DNA from: Isoetes taiwanensis
Lineage: Eukaryota > Streptophyta > Lycopodiopsida > Isoetales > Isoetaceae
DNA: 64,000 bases
Assembly: GCA_021234155.1 (NCBI GenBank)
Contig: JAJEKV010000020.1
Span: forward strand, 308,779-372,778
Reading direction: 5' to 3'
In this document: in pieces, positions 47,990-60,340 of the stretch
Layout: each line of letters opens with the position of its first letter
How positions within the stretch are numbered: the stretch's first letter is position 1
The notes under the pieces: generated by a model
Told to the model about the DNA's origin: nothing
What the model saw: the letters and a program-made list of their open reading frames with translations, nothing else
The model's database searches: none
Made by a program: the position numbers and the translations under genes

Positions 47990-48420
47990 CCTCGGAGAGG
48001 GCATCTGCTACAACATTGCTTACTGTGCTTATATAATATCAAAAATCGTGACCAAGGAATTCCATCCACCCCTTTTTGCCTTTAAGTTGAGGAGTGGTCG
48101 GGAAAAAACATCAAGGCTCGCGGATCAAGATCTAATCAAAACTTCCTTCCCAGGGAAATAATGCCCATATCCTCAATGCCCGACAATGGCTAGCCAGCCT
48201 CCCGATCATGGTTGGGGCGCTAGTTCGGGCGCCGCTCATCTTCTCTTCGAGGCTTACTACTCCCTTCCTTCTTGCATCAAGACTGCCCCTCGCTATCTTG
48301 CTTGCTTTATCCGCTGTTACCAACTTATCTTACTGATCCGGGAGAACAAGCAATCGGTGTTGCAGCAGCAGGCCTCTTAAGCTTCTCAAAAGAAGCTTTC
48401 TTGACTTTTAACCAAATGGC
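47990..48420 (-). pseudogene. Element 3 RNase H (broken)
   Basis: Frame 48132-48323 has MVTADKASKIARG and RALRIWALFPW, the frameshifted counterparts of the TDAS and ALRIWRHYL blocks of element 2. Confidence 0.75.
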
Positions 48421-48475
48421 TAGCCCAATCCTTAATCTTCTTGGCCTTAGTGAGGTCCGGCTGTGGGACGCCCAC

Positions 48476-49080
48476 TTAGCGAAGTCCTTCTTGAACTTTC
48501 AGAGTATCCCGCCAACCCGAAAGCTTCTTACGCCACATTCCTTGGGTGGGCCAATCAACTATTGCCTCAATCTTAGATGGATCCGTGGAGATTCCTGATG
48601 TTACTACATGCCCCAAGTACTCCACGGCCTGTTGCAAAGTGGCATTAGAGAGCTTCCCATACAACCGATGAGCGCCTCAACTTCTCCAACACTTTCCCTA
48701 GATGTCGACAATGCTCTTCAAGGGACTTGCTGTAGATTAGGATGTCGTCTAAGAAGACAATAACAAACTCATCCAAGAAGTCTCTCAAGATATCGCTCAT
48801 GAGGCATAAGCTATGGGAGCGTTCGACAATCCAAAGGGCATTCATCAGAACTCAAAAATGACCATACCGCGTCGAAAAGCGCCTTTATGGATGTCCTCTT
48901 CTTTTATTCTTATCTGATGGTATCCCGATCTCAAATCAATCTTAGAGAATACCTTTGCTCCTTGTAGCTGATCCATTAGGTCATCTCCCTCGGCAATGCA
49001 TACTTATTCTTTATCGTCTTTTTATTGTGGGCGATAGTCTATGCAATATTCTTAAGCTCCCGCTTTCTTCTTTACGAAGA
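48476..49080 (-). pseudogene. Element 3 reverse transcriptase (broken)
   Basis: Frame 48645-48845 has [18 protein letters not shown] with the catalytic Asp pair. Frame 48476-48664 has VEYLGHVVTSGISTDPSKIE. The LDD here and FDD in element 2 are alternative third residues of the same motif. Confidence 0.85.
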
Positions 49081-49539
49081 GTATAGGTGCTCCAAAAGGG
49101 AGACACTTGCCCTATGAATCCAAGGTCTAGCAATTTGAAGTCGCTTCTTGAGCTCAATCAATTTCAGGGTGCTCATTCTATATGGTGCGCATCGTAGGCT
49201 TCGGCAGACCGAGCTAATGTGATCTCACATTTTACACCCTCTATAGGTGGCAAATGCCGGATTTCATCGGGAATACATCCTTGAACTCTGGAATAAGCCT
49301 TGCTATCTCGGTCTGGCAACCGATTCCCTTTGGGTCACTTCCTCCTGCTTGCCCGCCTAACTGATTCCAACCTCAAGATGTAATCCACCTTATTCCTTTC
49401 TATGCTCTTCCTTAGCTGCTTCAAAGGACTACACCGCATGGGAGAATCTAGTTTTACCTTTGACTATCAACTTGTTGCCGCCCGGCGCCATTATGGTGAC
49501 TTCGTTCGGCCACAATCAATTATGCTTTAGTCCGTTTCA

Positions 49540-49800
49540 AGAATTCCATTCCCACAATAAGATCATACCTTCCAATATCCATGACTCCTCCCCATCGGCC
49601 ACTTAGCCCCACTAAGGTCTATGTCAAAGGTGATCCTCCTCCCCTTAGTGGGGCCGGGAATGGCGCCATTTGCCATAGCTACTGGCCTTGGCTTAGACTT
49701 CAATACCTTGTTCTTCATTAGAGCAGCCAATCTAGGGAGATGCAAAATTATGAGAGCCACCGTATCTATGAGGACTACATATGGCTTACTATCTATGATC
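49540..49800 (-). pseudogene. Element 3 protease (catalytic motif altered)
   Basis: The minus-strand frame reads YVVLIDTVALIILHLP. Asp (49764-49766) and Thr are kept, but the Gly-Ser-Ser that should follow is out of frame after GATACGGTGG. Then ITFDIDLSGAKWPMG near 49600. Confidence 0.65.
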
Positions 49801-50539
49801 CCATCAGTCGCAATGACGGTCGATCGATTCTCTATATCATCCGACTCAATGTTTGCATATGTGACACTTCACCATCTATGAAGTCCCTGCCTTCCCGGTC
49901 GGTCATCGCTCGTCCGGCTCGCTGGGGAGTCCCAATCCAAGAGTTCTCATGCAAGGCCGACTGCATGACGCAATGGACAATCATGTGTCCGGCACTCCGG
50001 GCTGGAAGCACCAAGCATAACTTTCTCAAATGCATTCCTGCCTTCTTTCTTCGGGCAGACTGCCTAGAGACGCCAAGAGCGCTGCCCCCGATGCATTCTG
50101 GGTGGGTTTACGGTCCCCAAAAGCTTTGCTCAATTCTTACTCTTGCCGCTGACTCGATGGTGTGTAGCCGCCGATTGCTTACCCCGATATTGTCCCCGAG
50201 TACTGCCCCCCGAACTCTACCCTCAAGGTTGACCGCCGAGTTGCCGGTGCCTCTTCCAAACTTATAGCTTTATCTTCTACCAAGAATCGACCTTGGGTTG
50301 ATTGCTCTAACAAGCCTCTGGACATTGGTCGCTCAACCCCTCAATATAGGTAACCACCGCTTGCCTTTCTCGATAATTCTTGACATGAAGTCTAAGTCTC
50401 ATAAATTCTTTTCTCAGATACTTAGCCACGGGATAAGCTACCCCGATTCAACTCTCAGAAATCAGCTGGATCTCTGGGTTTACTAGTATGGGACCTTGGC
50501 ACATAGTGCTTATTTTACGCGAAGCCTTGCTAAAAAGTC

Positions 50540-51223
50540 TTAAATCCAATTGTTCCTCTTCTCAGCCTTTGTTAGACTTAAGATATCCCTTCCACCGACC
50601 TTGCCGTCCACAATAAGGTTAGTCAGAAAGCAACTTTCCCCATATCCTGTTCCTTTCATACCGTAAGAGTTACCAAATTCTTCCATTTCATCAAGCCATG
50701 CTTCCATGCCCGACCGTTTTCCCAGAACCGCCCAGCCTTCCTTGTCTTCCACACATTGCTCATAGCACCATCCACCTTTTCCTCCGTAATCATCCTGCCT
50801 TTCGGCCTCTTTCCTTGCCTTAGGTGTGCCGTGAGTCACCGCCGAGCTAGAGCTGTCCCCACCGAAGAACTATCCGGCGAGTCGGAGCTAGATGACATGG
50901 CCTCGGTTCTCTCTTCCTTCTTCTATCCCTCGGTTTCGTTGCTCTCCCCTTCGCCGAGGGACTTCGCCACCACCGAAAACAAGGTGGAGGTAGGTGACCA
51001 TCTCCGCGGCATTCATGAGAGGTGTCGCCCGGGCTTGATGAAAATGCATCTCGATTCTCATCTCCGCACTAACCTTGCGCTTGATCAGCCTCCCTCGCGA
51101 CATATCCCCGCCAACATCCTCTTTGTTCCCGCCAAATGTATTCCTTGGTACCCACTGCGTTGGTTTCAGGCCGATCTTGAGATCCTCGTATCTTGAAAGT
51201 TCCTTGTCGCAAGGATTGATCAT
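50540..51223 (-). pseudogene. Element 3 gag (broken)
   Basis: Frames 50888-51223 (WVPRNTFGGNKEDVGGDMS) and 50540-50839 (MEAWLDEMEEFGNSYGMKGT) align with the gag pieces of element 2. Confidence 0.6.
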
Positions 51224-54200
51224 TAATACATGTTAGGTTAGGCAATGATCATTTTTGCTTACAATTAAATTGTTGTTAGGTACAAAAGAAATCATATGAA
51301 AATTTCTTTTACAAGTCAAAATCATGGTAATACATTAATTAGTATATATGGGTACACTTAATGAACTACATGATAATACTTAAAAAAGGAGTTACAATGT
51401 ATTTTAATTAACTCAGCACCCCAAATCTTCCATCAACTTATGTCGCTGAAAAAGTCCTTGATTTTCTTGAATCCTCGCGGCCCTGCCCATGTTCCTCGGC
51501 GATTCTGTACCATCCCTCCCTCCAATGCTCTTACACCGCGGGTGCCGGAGTTCTCGCGCGCTTCTGTCGCTACTAATCGACAAGCGCATCCCCGAGGTGG
51601 CCCCTCATAAGCTCTAGCATGAAGTGCTACCGATCTCTGAAGAGATAACATGGTCTACTACATCTATTCTCGCGATACCGACCAAAGCCCGAAAAGTGCT
51701 ATAAGGAGTGCTACCGGACTCTCCCCTCTTTGCCAAATTCTATGGAAAACTACATCATCCGCTCGTTAAGGGCCTAAAGAGTACCCGAAAGGACTTGCCC
51801 TTGGTTCCTGCCCGCAGAGACTTTCTCCCACCGCTTCTCAAATAAGATGTCCAATGCCATAAGATCCTCATGGTCTCCACATAGTTGCACTCCAAAATTG
51901 ATGCTGCTACGAAGCCTTCGCACCTTCCGCTGGAGCCGCGACCTGTCCGCCGGGCGCTAGTCCCCTTCCCTACAGGCCAACCCTTCGCTTTGGATTTCCC
52001 TCAAATTCTTCTTTCTCCGAATGATGGGTTCCTCGTTGTCGACATCCGCTTTATCCGCTGATATGCCCTCGATGTCCGGCTATAGTTTCCTCAAGATAGG
52101 AATGGCACGCCTTCCCGCTTACTTCCCCTTTGCATCTCCCGGCGGGGGCCATTTAGTCGCCACCCCTGCTCCTCGCGGCAATTAGGCCTAGGAGTTCGCC
52201 TATCCCGAGGTTCTCCCTCTCTGCAATAGGGAGATTGGAGGATGCTCTGGGTGGCTTAATATGTACTCCTCATCGACGACATCGGGTGAGGCCCGCGGAT
52301 GCCCATTGGTGGTTTTCAAAGTCCCGCTTCCTTAGCTACGCCTCAAGCGTTTCAGCTATATGCCTCTCCATCCTTCTTGCCTCCCCATCTCCCGCGCCTT
52401 TGCCCCTTCCTTCCTCTTCGTGAACCTTCCGCCGACGGCAACGTAGGTGCTTCCATATGGAGTCAGTAGTGTTCGTGATGCTAAGGTCCGGATCTCCGAT
52501 GCTTATCTCTGCGGCCGCCGTGTCGAGGTGCCAAATCCAAGGGTTGGATTGACGCTCTGCCGGGTTAATCACCTCCATACCGCATGAACAATGCTGCTGC
52601 CCCGCTTGAGAGGTACCTATGCCTATGATGCTTGCTGTGTCATGTAGTCCGCATGTTTCGTTCTATCCTTATAGCTTGTTCTACCCCTCGACCCCCACCC
52701 ATGGCTTGAGCAAGAGAATCTAGGAGAAACCCATTTCCTCCCCTAGGTGGCAAGCTAACTTCCCTGTGCAGGTAAGACCGCTGATCATATTGACAACAAT
52801 GTCACAGTAATATGGAGTTCTTAGTCGAGTGGCATGAGATCGTAAAGAGATAATCAAAACATGGAAGACTTGTTCGGGGACAATCACGAATGTGATTATT
52901 CCATTATACCATCCGACAAAGCTTCTTGGAGGGCTTATTGAACAGAATAGCTATGGAAAATGGCCGGATGGAAATGAGCAAAAGCCAAAGAAATCGCCAG
53001 CAGCCGAGCAACTTAATGGGAAAATGACAAAATGAGGGTCCCTTTTATAGACTAGAGGTGCCTCGTTCGCGGCACAAAGGTTCTTGATGGAGAGACTCCA
53101 AATCTATGAGTTCTCGCAAAATCCAAATGAGCATCATGAAGTGCAATTCTAAAACCGTAAAAACAAAGCAAGAACGCTACATGGCGCTTTGTTGGCCTAA
53201 AACTGGTCGACAATAAAAATTGGCCGAATCGGTCGAGCGCCAAACGCCGCTACAGCGCGGAACCGCGTGGTGTGACCATTTGGGTTCATTCTTAGCTCAT
53301 TGCGGATTTTGAAGAATTTCAATCGCTAGGGATGACTATTTGGACGACTTTTAATCTAACTAGGGTTTTTCTCTTACATGATTTGTGGACCTTTAAATTG
53401 ATAAAGTTTCATAAACGTCAGAAAGGTGAAACGCCTCAAGCAGCGGGTTCATGCTGTGTGACCCGGGATTTCGTCGCCAATTAAAATTTTATCTAATGCA
53501 GGAAGGATTTGTCTACTACTAATTGCAAAACAAAATTTTATATTTATGGGGAAAACTTAATAATTACATTAGTTTGAATAAAATGCATCCTCAAGGATAT
53601 TCGGCGGATGCTTACGCCAAGTATATATCCTTGGCATTAGAGTCACCCTCAGCGGATCGCGCTAGAGGTTCCCTTCCTCAAACAACTGGGTGAGCTCAGC
53701 CTCAGCCGCTACTTGCAACACCTCGAGTTACAGTGGTGTTGACGTGCCACTGTAGCCTGACTTAACTCCCACGCATCACCTCCCCGCCGCATGAGTCGCC
53801 AAAGGTGTGCTCTTCCTAATCGTGAGATTAGTGCAATCGCTGAAAGTGTCTAATCTCCCCGAAGACCACGGGAGTAAAAATTTAATTAGGGCCCATGGTG
53901 ACCCTTCTTCGCTTCTCAGCCAAGGGCGCGGGCGCTAGGTCGTTCTTTGCTGGCCTACCTCCCGGCAAGGCGCCGATGTTTTGCCTACAGTTATCAATCA
54001 TTATACCTCGCCCACCCACGGCGGTATTCTTGGTATGCCTTGAGGGCGGCGCTCTAGAGAGACGGTCTCAAGGCGTAAGGCCCGCCACCGCTTCTCGCTT
54101 TACCACCTTAGGTGGCTTGGGCCACACCGGGTGAGGTGTGGTCTTGGGTCCGCCTTCCCCCTCGCTCATTTTCCTCCTCGCTTCTTCTTCCACGCAAGTT

Positions 54201-55224
54201 CTCCTCGCCGTGGGAGGCCTCTATCACGACGGGTTCGGCGGGGACCGCTGCTTCTTCTTCTTCATCCTTCGCCGCCACAAGTAGCCTCTCCTCGCGCTTC
54301 CCCTCTTTCCTCCTTGCGCCCTTTCCTCGCCAGCTACCCGCAACCTTCTCTTGCCTCTTTCCGGGCGCCGGTTGCCCCGCTTCGCCCACCTCGCTGGCCG
54401 GACTCCGCTTCTTCCTTCCGGCTTCCACCACCTCGTGTCCGTGGGCCCCGGTGGCTAGATTCGTCGTTCTTTGTGTTCCTCGCCGACGCAGGGGCTGCTC
54501 TCGCATCGCGGATAGGTGCCGCCGCTGCCGGGCCGTGGTAGGGGAAGCCCTCTTCCCCTTCTTGGGCTCTGAGGTGCCCGATCTTCTTCACATGGTCTAC
54601 CGCTAGGTTCGGCCATCGGTGAGAGTGTGTGGGGCGCCGTCCCGCCTCAGAGGTCTGTTTGGTTCTGCCATACTTAACGGTTCAGGAAAACGTGTATTAG
54701 GCCGGTCAAGTATATAGCTTTATAAGCCTGAGGGAAAAAATGAGGTGCCGAGATATTTAAAGAGGAGGGTCCCCTGAGAATACTTCACCATAATTACCCC
54801 TATTTATTAGCCCCCTTATTAATTACAAGATATTTAGTAATTATTTAATTATTAATGTATATGTTAAATCCATATTAATTGATATTACACTTGAATTTCG
54901 AATTTTTCTAATGGTTCAAGTGTAATCTTTAATTTGCTTTATTTTTCACCCTCCGGCCCCCATTGGCATGATTCTTCGACCCATTTTAGGTGAAATTTGA
55001 TGCATGCATGCATTCTTTCACCCAATTTTACTAGAAGATGAGTTTGACTCACTCAACTTGCCCAACAATCTAAGTCCTCGACCTACTACCTAGGAGAAAA
55101 AAATTTTCCCCCATTTCGTGTGTGTTCCCATGGTGAAATGTTTCTATTTCACACCCCTATAGGCCTGTTAGGACTACTTTTCATGGTTATGGTCAGTGCT
55201 AGTTCTTGGTCAACCAAGAACATT
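51224..55224 (-). other. Pre-gag region of element 3
   Basis: About 4 kb between gag and the primer site, with minus-strand frames at 51433-51651, 52336-52578 (SIWKHLRCRRRKVHEEEGRG) and a GC-rich frame at 54108-54506 (Arg/Glu/Ala-rich). It corresponds to the long pre-gag region of element 2. Functions not recognised. Confidence 0.45.
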
Positions 55225-55236
55225 GCTCTGATACCA
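55225..55236 (-). other. Element 3 primer-binding site
   Basis: Minus-sense TGGTATCAGAGC, initiator-tRNA-Met type, one base inside the 5' LTR. Confidence 0.9.
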
Positions 55237-55237
55237 T

Positions 55238-56890
55238 TGTGACGCCCCTCGCTAAAACATACTAAGGCCCGCCAGAGCACCAAGTATAGGAATCCCCATC
55301 CCGGCCAAGAATAAGATGGGTTCTTTGCCTACCCTCAAGACTCAGGTGACTCTTAGTGCGGGAGGGGAACACTAAGGTGTTCCTGCTACTACCCCTATGG
55401 GCCTTATAATGTATGGCAACATCGCCGTAATTCAGTATAAACATATACAAATACACTGAGGGTGGTGCATCGCATTACAAACCAATGCATAGATGATAAT
55501 CACAAACCATAAAACAAAGAGAGAGCTTTCTCCTACCTCGCCCGCATATCTAGGGAGGGTGACCGGGACCGCCAGCTCCTCAAGATAGAGCGCATCGAAG
55601 TCATGGTATGATGGCGCAGGGCTGGCATAGAACAATGGCTAGGGGTTGACACCCATCCTCCTCAGGTATACTCGCGATGGGCTAGATTCCGCCTCGACAG
55701 ACTCTAGCCTTCCTGATATCGCGAATCCCAGATGGCACTCCATCTGGGACTACCTGTGTTGCATCTCCTCGGGTCCGATGAGGCAGGCGTCGTCTCTATC
55801 CCCTTCCTGGTCTAGAGGTGGCGTGGGGCGCCAGAGAATCGCGGGCGACACACGCATTCGCGCACTGATCAATCCCCCAAAACGAGAGCCAAGCTAACAC
55901 TTGCGCCTCCCAGAGGCGTGGCAACACCATTGCCCCTGTGAGGTGTTTCCACCCATGCTCGCCCACACGGCGACCGCACTACAAGCCTAGCCCACTATGG
56001 GATCCCCCGGCTCCCCCCACCTCTGCAGGATCCTCCCTCCACTTTCCCTCTAGCCCCTATCCTGTAGCCGAGTCATATCATAGCCCTCCTCAATAGCCCG
56101 GTGGGCTCCTATGCACAAAGCCGCACCATTAGGAACTAAGGGATCTACTCTAGGAACATACTACATATGGCCCTAGGCCCTACCCCCTTCCCAATACAAG
56201 AGGAGCAACATGATCAACCAGCATCACATAATCATCACATCATGAGAATAATCGAGAAGAACATCTTAACCTAATCATGCCAACCAACTAATAGTTAGGG
56301 TTCCTTGATTAGGTTCAAGATGTTGAATATGGGTTCTAGGATGGCTCTACTCTAGATAAAATACTAGCACATCTTGGAATGCTAATCCTGCATGAGTCAT
56401 CACAACCGCTAGCCATATCCTACATACCCTCAAGCCCCCGATAAGTTCTCCTCCGCATCCGGCTCCATGGTCTTCAATTCACAAGTCAGCCGTTCTACCC
56501 AAGAACGGGCTATCTACACTCAGCTTGGGAAGCCGCCGCATCGCCCCATGCCATTAACGGTAATCCATGTTCAAAACGGGTTTCAAACAAGTAAGTGAGT
56601 CTCCGGGTGCTAGGGCCGAAAGAGGTCTGTGGGTTAGGTTTATGCCCGGCATAAGTTAGGTCCACCTAGGATGCCACGCGCGGGTACCAACGTGAGTCCT
56701 CGTGGTGGCGAGGCCCCACAGGTTAAGGCCAATGCGATAATGGCTTAATTTGCTGGTTGCCGGGTTATGAGAATAACTTAGCCATGCCCCTAGTGCCATA
56801 CCCGCGGTATACAAGGCTATAAAGATAGACTTGTATGGTGATGGATCCGTGAATATTTTATTTACATGCATATTCCCTTGGACCGCCACA
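55238..56890 (-). repeat. Element 3 5' LTR
   Basis: 1653 bp, partner of 43958-45602, with more small indels than its partner. Confidence 0.9.
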
Positions 56891-56895
56891 CTACT

Positions 56896-56938
56896 TCCAC
56901 ACCCTGCGTCAAATTTGCATTTTATGCCTCAGAAATAA
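56896..56938 (+). pseudogene. 3' part of the reading frame split by element 3
   Basis: Continues the 43758-43957 frame (PHPASNLHFMPQK) to TAA at 56936-56938 when the insertion is ignored. Confidence 0.4.
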
Positions 56939-56987
56939 ATGTGCAACGAAGCTTCATTTTGTTATTATTCACTTCCATATTAATTGC

Positions 56988-57215
56988 ATGATTCAGCCCA
57001 AAGTGAAGTTTGTAATGTGGAATAGGCCCCGACCAAGCACTCAATTTTTGCAAAATATGATAAACATTTACTTAAATTATCTATGTTCAATCGCTGCAGC
57101 AAGCAAACCAGATGCCGCAATATACGAAGTTGATCCTTGTGAATTTATTTCCTCGCAGATTGCTCCAAGAACACTTGTTCGTGAGGGCGTGATCAAGGAT
57201 TTTATCAAAACATAA
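56988..57215 (+). CDS. 75-codon frame, possible terminal exon of an unknown gene
   Basis: The second half is protein-like (SKPDAAIYEVDPCEF, then APRTLVREGVIKDFIKT) and starts after TCTATGTTCAATCGCTGCAG, a good splice-acceptor context near 57105. It could therefore be the last exon of a gene whose upstream part was disrupted. The ATG at 56988 may be irrelevant. No family recognised. Confidence 0.25.
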   Translation: MIQPKVKFVMWNRPRPSTQFLQNMINIYLNYLCSIAAASKPDAAIYEVDPCEFISSQIAPRTLVREGVIKDFIKT

Positions 57216-60200
57216 TGGAGATTTGAAGAGGATTATCATTGTAGATGATAATTCTTGATCTTAGAAATCAAACCCTACTGGCCGGGCTTAATTGAAAAAG
57301 ATGCCAACACATAGAGTAAGGTTTCCTACAATCTCTACAAGTTAAATGAACGAAAGTGGTGCCGCTTTCTCAGCCTATAAAAAGTTTTTAATAATGTCAA
57401 TTCATTGGAGGAGTGCTGGTAATCCCTCCGCTTGCTGAAGCAAGGTCGCTCGCATACTTCCCCAGAACCTCTCAACTGCCTCCATCGCTTTGCTCAAGCC
57501 ATCCAAATTTGACGCTCCCATTAGCAATTTGGCAATTTCTTATAATATAGGCATTTTCATAAGTATCAAGAAATATGGACATTTTAAAACAAATGTACTT
57601 CCCCTAAGATTTTTGAGTTTAAATATGCATCCAAGCAAAGAGTTTAACCAATGGCTTAGATGGATGGCATAGATGTTGATCTCCGCCCTATTCTCCTGAT
57701 TGGCCCCTCTTAGAATTGATCGCGGAGATCAAGGTGAGATCAATGGCTAAGATGTCGAGATCCATGTCTTCAGAATTTCATTAGCTGCCCAGATTAACAT
57801 CATGACTTGTGTTTTTTCCTTTCCCTCCCCGCCTTGTGTTTTTCCTTTCCTCAATGGCTATGGCGCTTCTTCCAACATGCATGCACCTTCAATGACTATG
57901 GCTTTCCAACATGCTTCTCAATGGCTATGGCGCTGCATGCACCTTTGTGCATGCTGCCCTCGGCTGCGGGTGATCCGGACCTCACGCATCCGGGGCCCTT
58001 CCGTCAATCGCTGGCCGCCTCCCCGATTCCGACTCGCGCCATGTCGCATGCGTAAATGCGACCTTGTGCTCCTCGCTTATGCATACCCGTGACTGGCCGC
58101 CTGTCTCCCGTAAAATGCGCCTCCGCTATGGCGATACCAACCGCAATGGCGCCCCGCCAAGCATTACATGGAGTAGAGTATGCTTTGGCTTTTTCCATGA
58201 ATACTCGCTAGTTCCAGTCGACCAAGTACTTCAAAGCGGAATATTATTGGAAACAACTCGATTTGGGTCGGATGAGTAAGAGAATCTTACTGAAAGACCG
58301 CTCATGATACGTGGGATTCTACCCTCCTCGACATAAATAACCGCTGTTTAGGGTTTCGCCCAACCACGTAAAGCATTTCCACCGGATTTAGGAGCTAAAA
58401 AGCCTTACCATCATCATCTTATCGCTATGTACCGCCGATCCAGAAGGGAGCGTCACCGCCTAATCCTCTCATAATGATGGCAGCGTAAGAAGCTAATTCA
58501 ATCTAACAAGTTTCTCTCTGCTAGCGTTACCGATGATGCAAGGATATCCAAATCGTGGAGTGGCTGCAGAGGTCGCTTCTGGATTACAAATATTTTAGAT
58601 TGTACTTGTTTTACCCGGCCTTCTTTGTTCGCCGCACCTAGTTCGTGACAATAATGTCTCTAAATATTTGAACCGGTCAAGTATTTTAAAATCTAATAAA
58701 GAATTTGAAGTTTGATCATATCGCTATTTCGCTCTTCGCGATAGAAACGTACCAAAGGCTGCTCAATATAGCTCGAGAATTAACAACCCTATATGCTCTG
58801 GTTTCATATATAGCTCGTCATACCTCGACTCGCCATCTCTCGTGTTAAAATTTTGATCTCAAAAACTCCTGCTAAATTTCGGCGTAAATTCTATTGCAAT
58901 AATAATTCTGGACTGTAACTTCCTCGACATTACAACAATAATTATTGAAATTCTGGCTCCCAAAACACTTAAATTTAGTGAACTTGCTGGGTTCACCCAA
59001 AGTCTTCTTCTTAGTCGATAGGCTTAAATTGAATAAACAAAGAAAGAATAATAAAATGATGGTCATGTCATGTTTAAAAATAAAAATATGATTATATTGC
59101 CTTCTAGATTCTAGTGAATACCGATTTTTATTTTTAAAATATAGCGCCACGGTCATTACATAAATTGGTTACATATTAAAATAAATACTATTTTTTTATA
59201 TGTCATAATAATGCTATTTAAAAATAACTTTAGTAACTACATACCATATTAAAAACAATATACCTAATTTTTTTCTCAAAAGACCAATGTAGATTTTTTA
59301 AATTACCTATATTTTTATGAGGAAAATAATGTAATGGAAAAACAATGGCACCTCTAAAACTACATATGGAGACAAGATATCAACATATAGAAAAATTGAA
59401 ACATTTGAAAGTCAACAATATTTTTAAAATAATACATATGAATCTCTTGAAATTAAATATCCTTTTTGGGAAACACGTCGACTTTAAAAACTACAAGTGG
59501 AGAAAACAAAACAACACAAGTGGAGATCACAAAACAGAAAAACAACTATTTTTTTCTGCCACGCAAAATAATATTTAAACCTACATGCGGCTTAAGCGAT
59601 AAACAAACGCGCTGCGGGCTCCTTAAAAAAAAAACAAAGTGTGTAAGAAAAAACTACACGGCCCAAAAGTTCTGCAGTTCACAAGGAAAAAAAAGGACAC
59701 GCTGACAAAAAACAAAAAGTGCCGTAAAAAACCACCGCGGAATTTTTTTGCCAAAACCATCGCCTCTTTTGAAAACCGATAAACTAATTAATGGATCTTT
59801 GGGGCCATTTTGGGTGTTGTTTCGGCATAAACAACACTTCCAAGTATTAAGTAAAAACAATCAGGATCAAAATTCTGGTCATGTGCTTTAACCAGTCAGA
59901 AACATGTATTTCAATCCGCTTGGTCCTAGTTCACATTTTTTACACTTCTGCCGGTAATTAATGGTTTCTTTGAAGTGAGTGCCTTCAGTGGGCACCCTCC
60001 AAAGTTAACACCCTACCATAGAATTGCACAAATATTTCCTCAATGATATCTTATTTTATTATGTCATTACGCCCATATCTTGCAATCGATACTAGGAAAT
60101 TGCTACGCAGTCTTGCACCAAAATTGCATAACAAAGTAAGCAATGAAGTGCTCTTTACAACTTCTTCTCGTAATGAGATTCTCGCATAAAGTTGTATCTA

Positions 60201-60340
60201 TGAATAAGAAGATAATTGAGTCTCAGAAGCATCATAAAAGCTTCATTCAATTAAACTTGATTTGTGCATTGTAAACAACATGAAAGAATAGAGCTATCAT
60301 CCCGCCACTCTAACATGTAATGCATCTTTTGCAGTTGAAG
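57216..60340. other. Intergenic, AT-rich sequence
   Basis: No supported gene. Around 57860-57960 a segment of about 70 bp with CAATGGCTATGGCGCT and ATGCACCTT is partly duplicated. 58880-59900 is very AT-rich with many homopolymers. Short ORFs lack domains. Confidence 0.3.

Larger units (their letters stand above)
43958..56890 (-). mobile_element. Element 3: second copy of the chromovirus, opposite orientation
   Basis: LTRs 43958-45602 and 55238-56890, ends TGTGAC...CACA, perfect target duplication CTACT (43953-43957 and 56891-56895). Primer site GCTCTGATACCA (55225-55236, minus sense) and polypurine tract 45603-45614. Minus-strand order from 55 kb down: pre-gag frames, gag, protease, RT, RNase H, integrase, chromodomain, four-copy repeat. 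Convergent with element 2, 305 bp apart. Confidence 0.92.

Noticed and set aside
53890-54620. Host GC-rich gene on the plus strand
   Set aside because: It lies within element 3, matches the pre-gag GC-rich region of element 2 in antisense, and has no domain.
30595-56890. Elements 2 and 3 as one large inverted duplication
   Set aside because: Each has its own complete LTR pair and a different perfect 5-bp target duplication, so two insertions are more likely.
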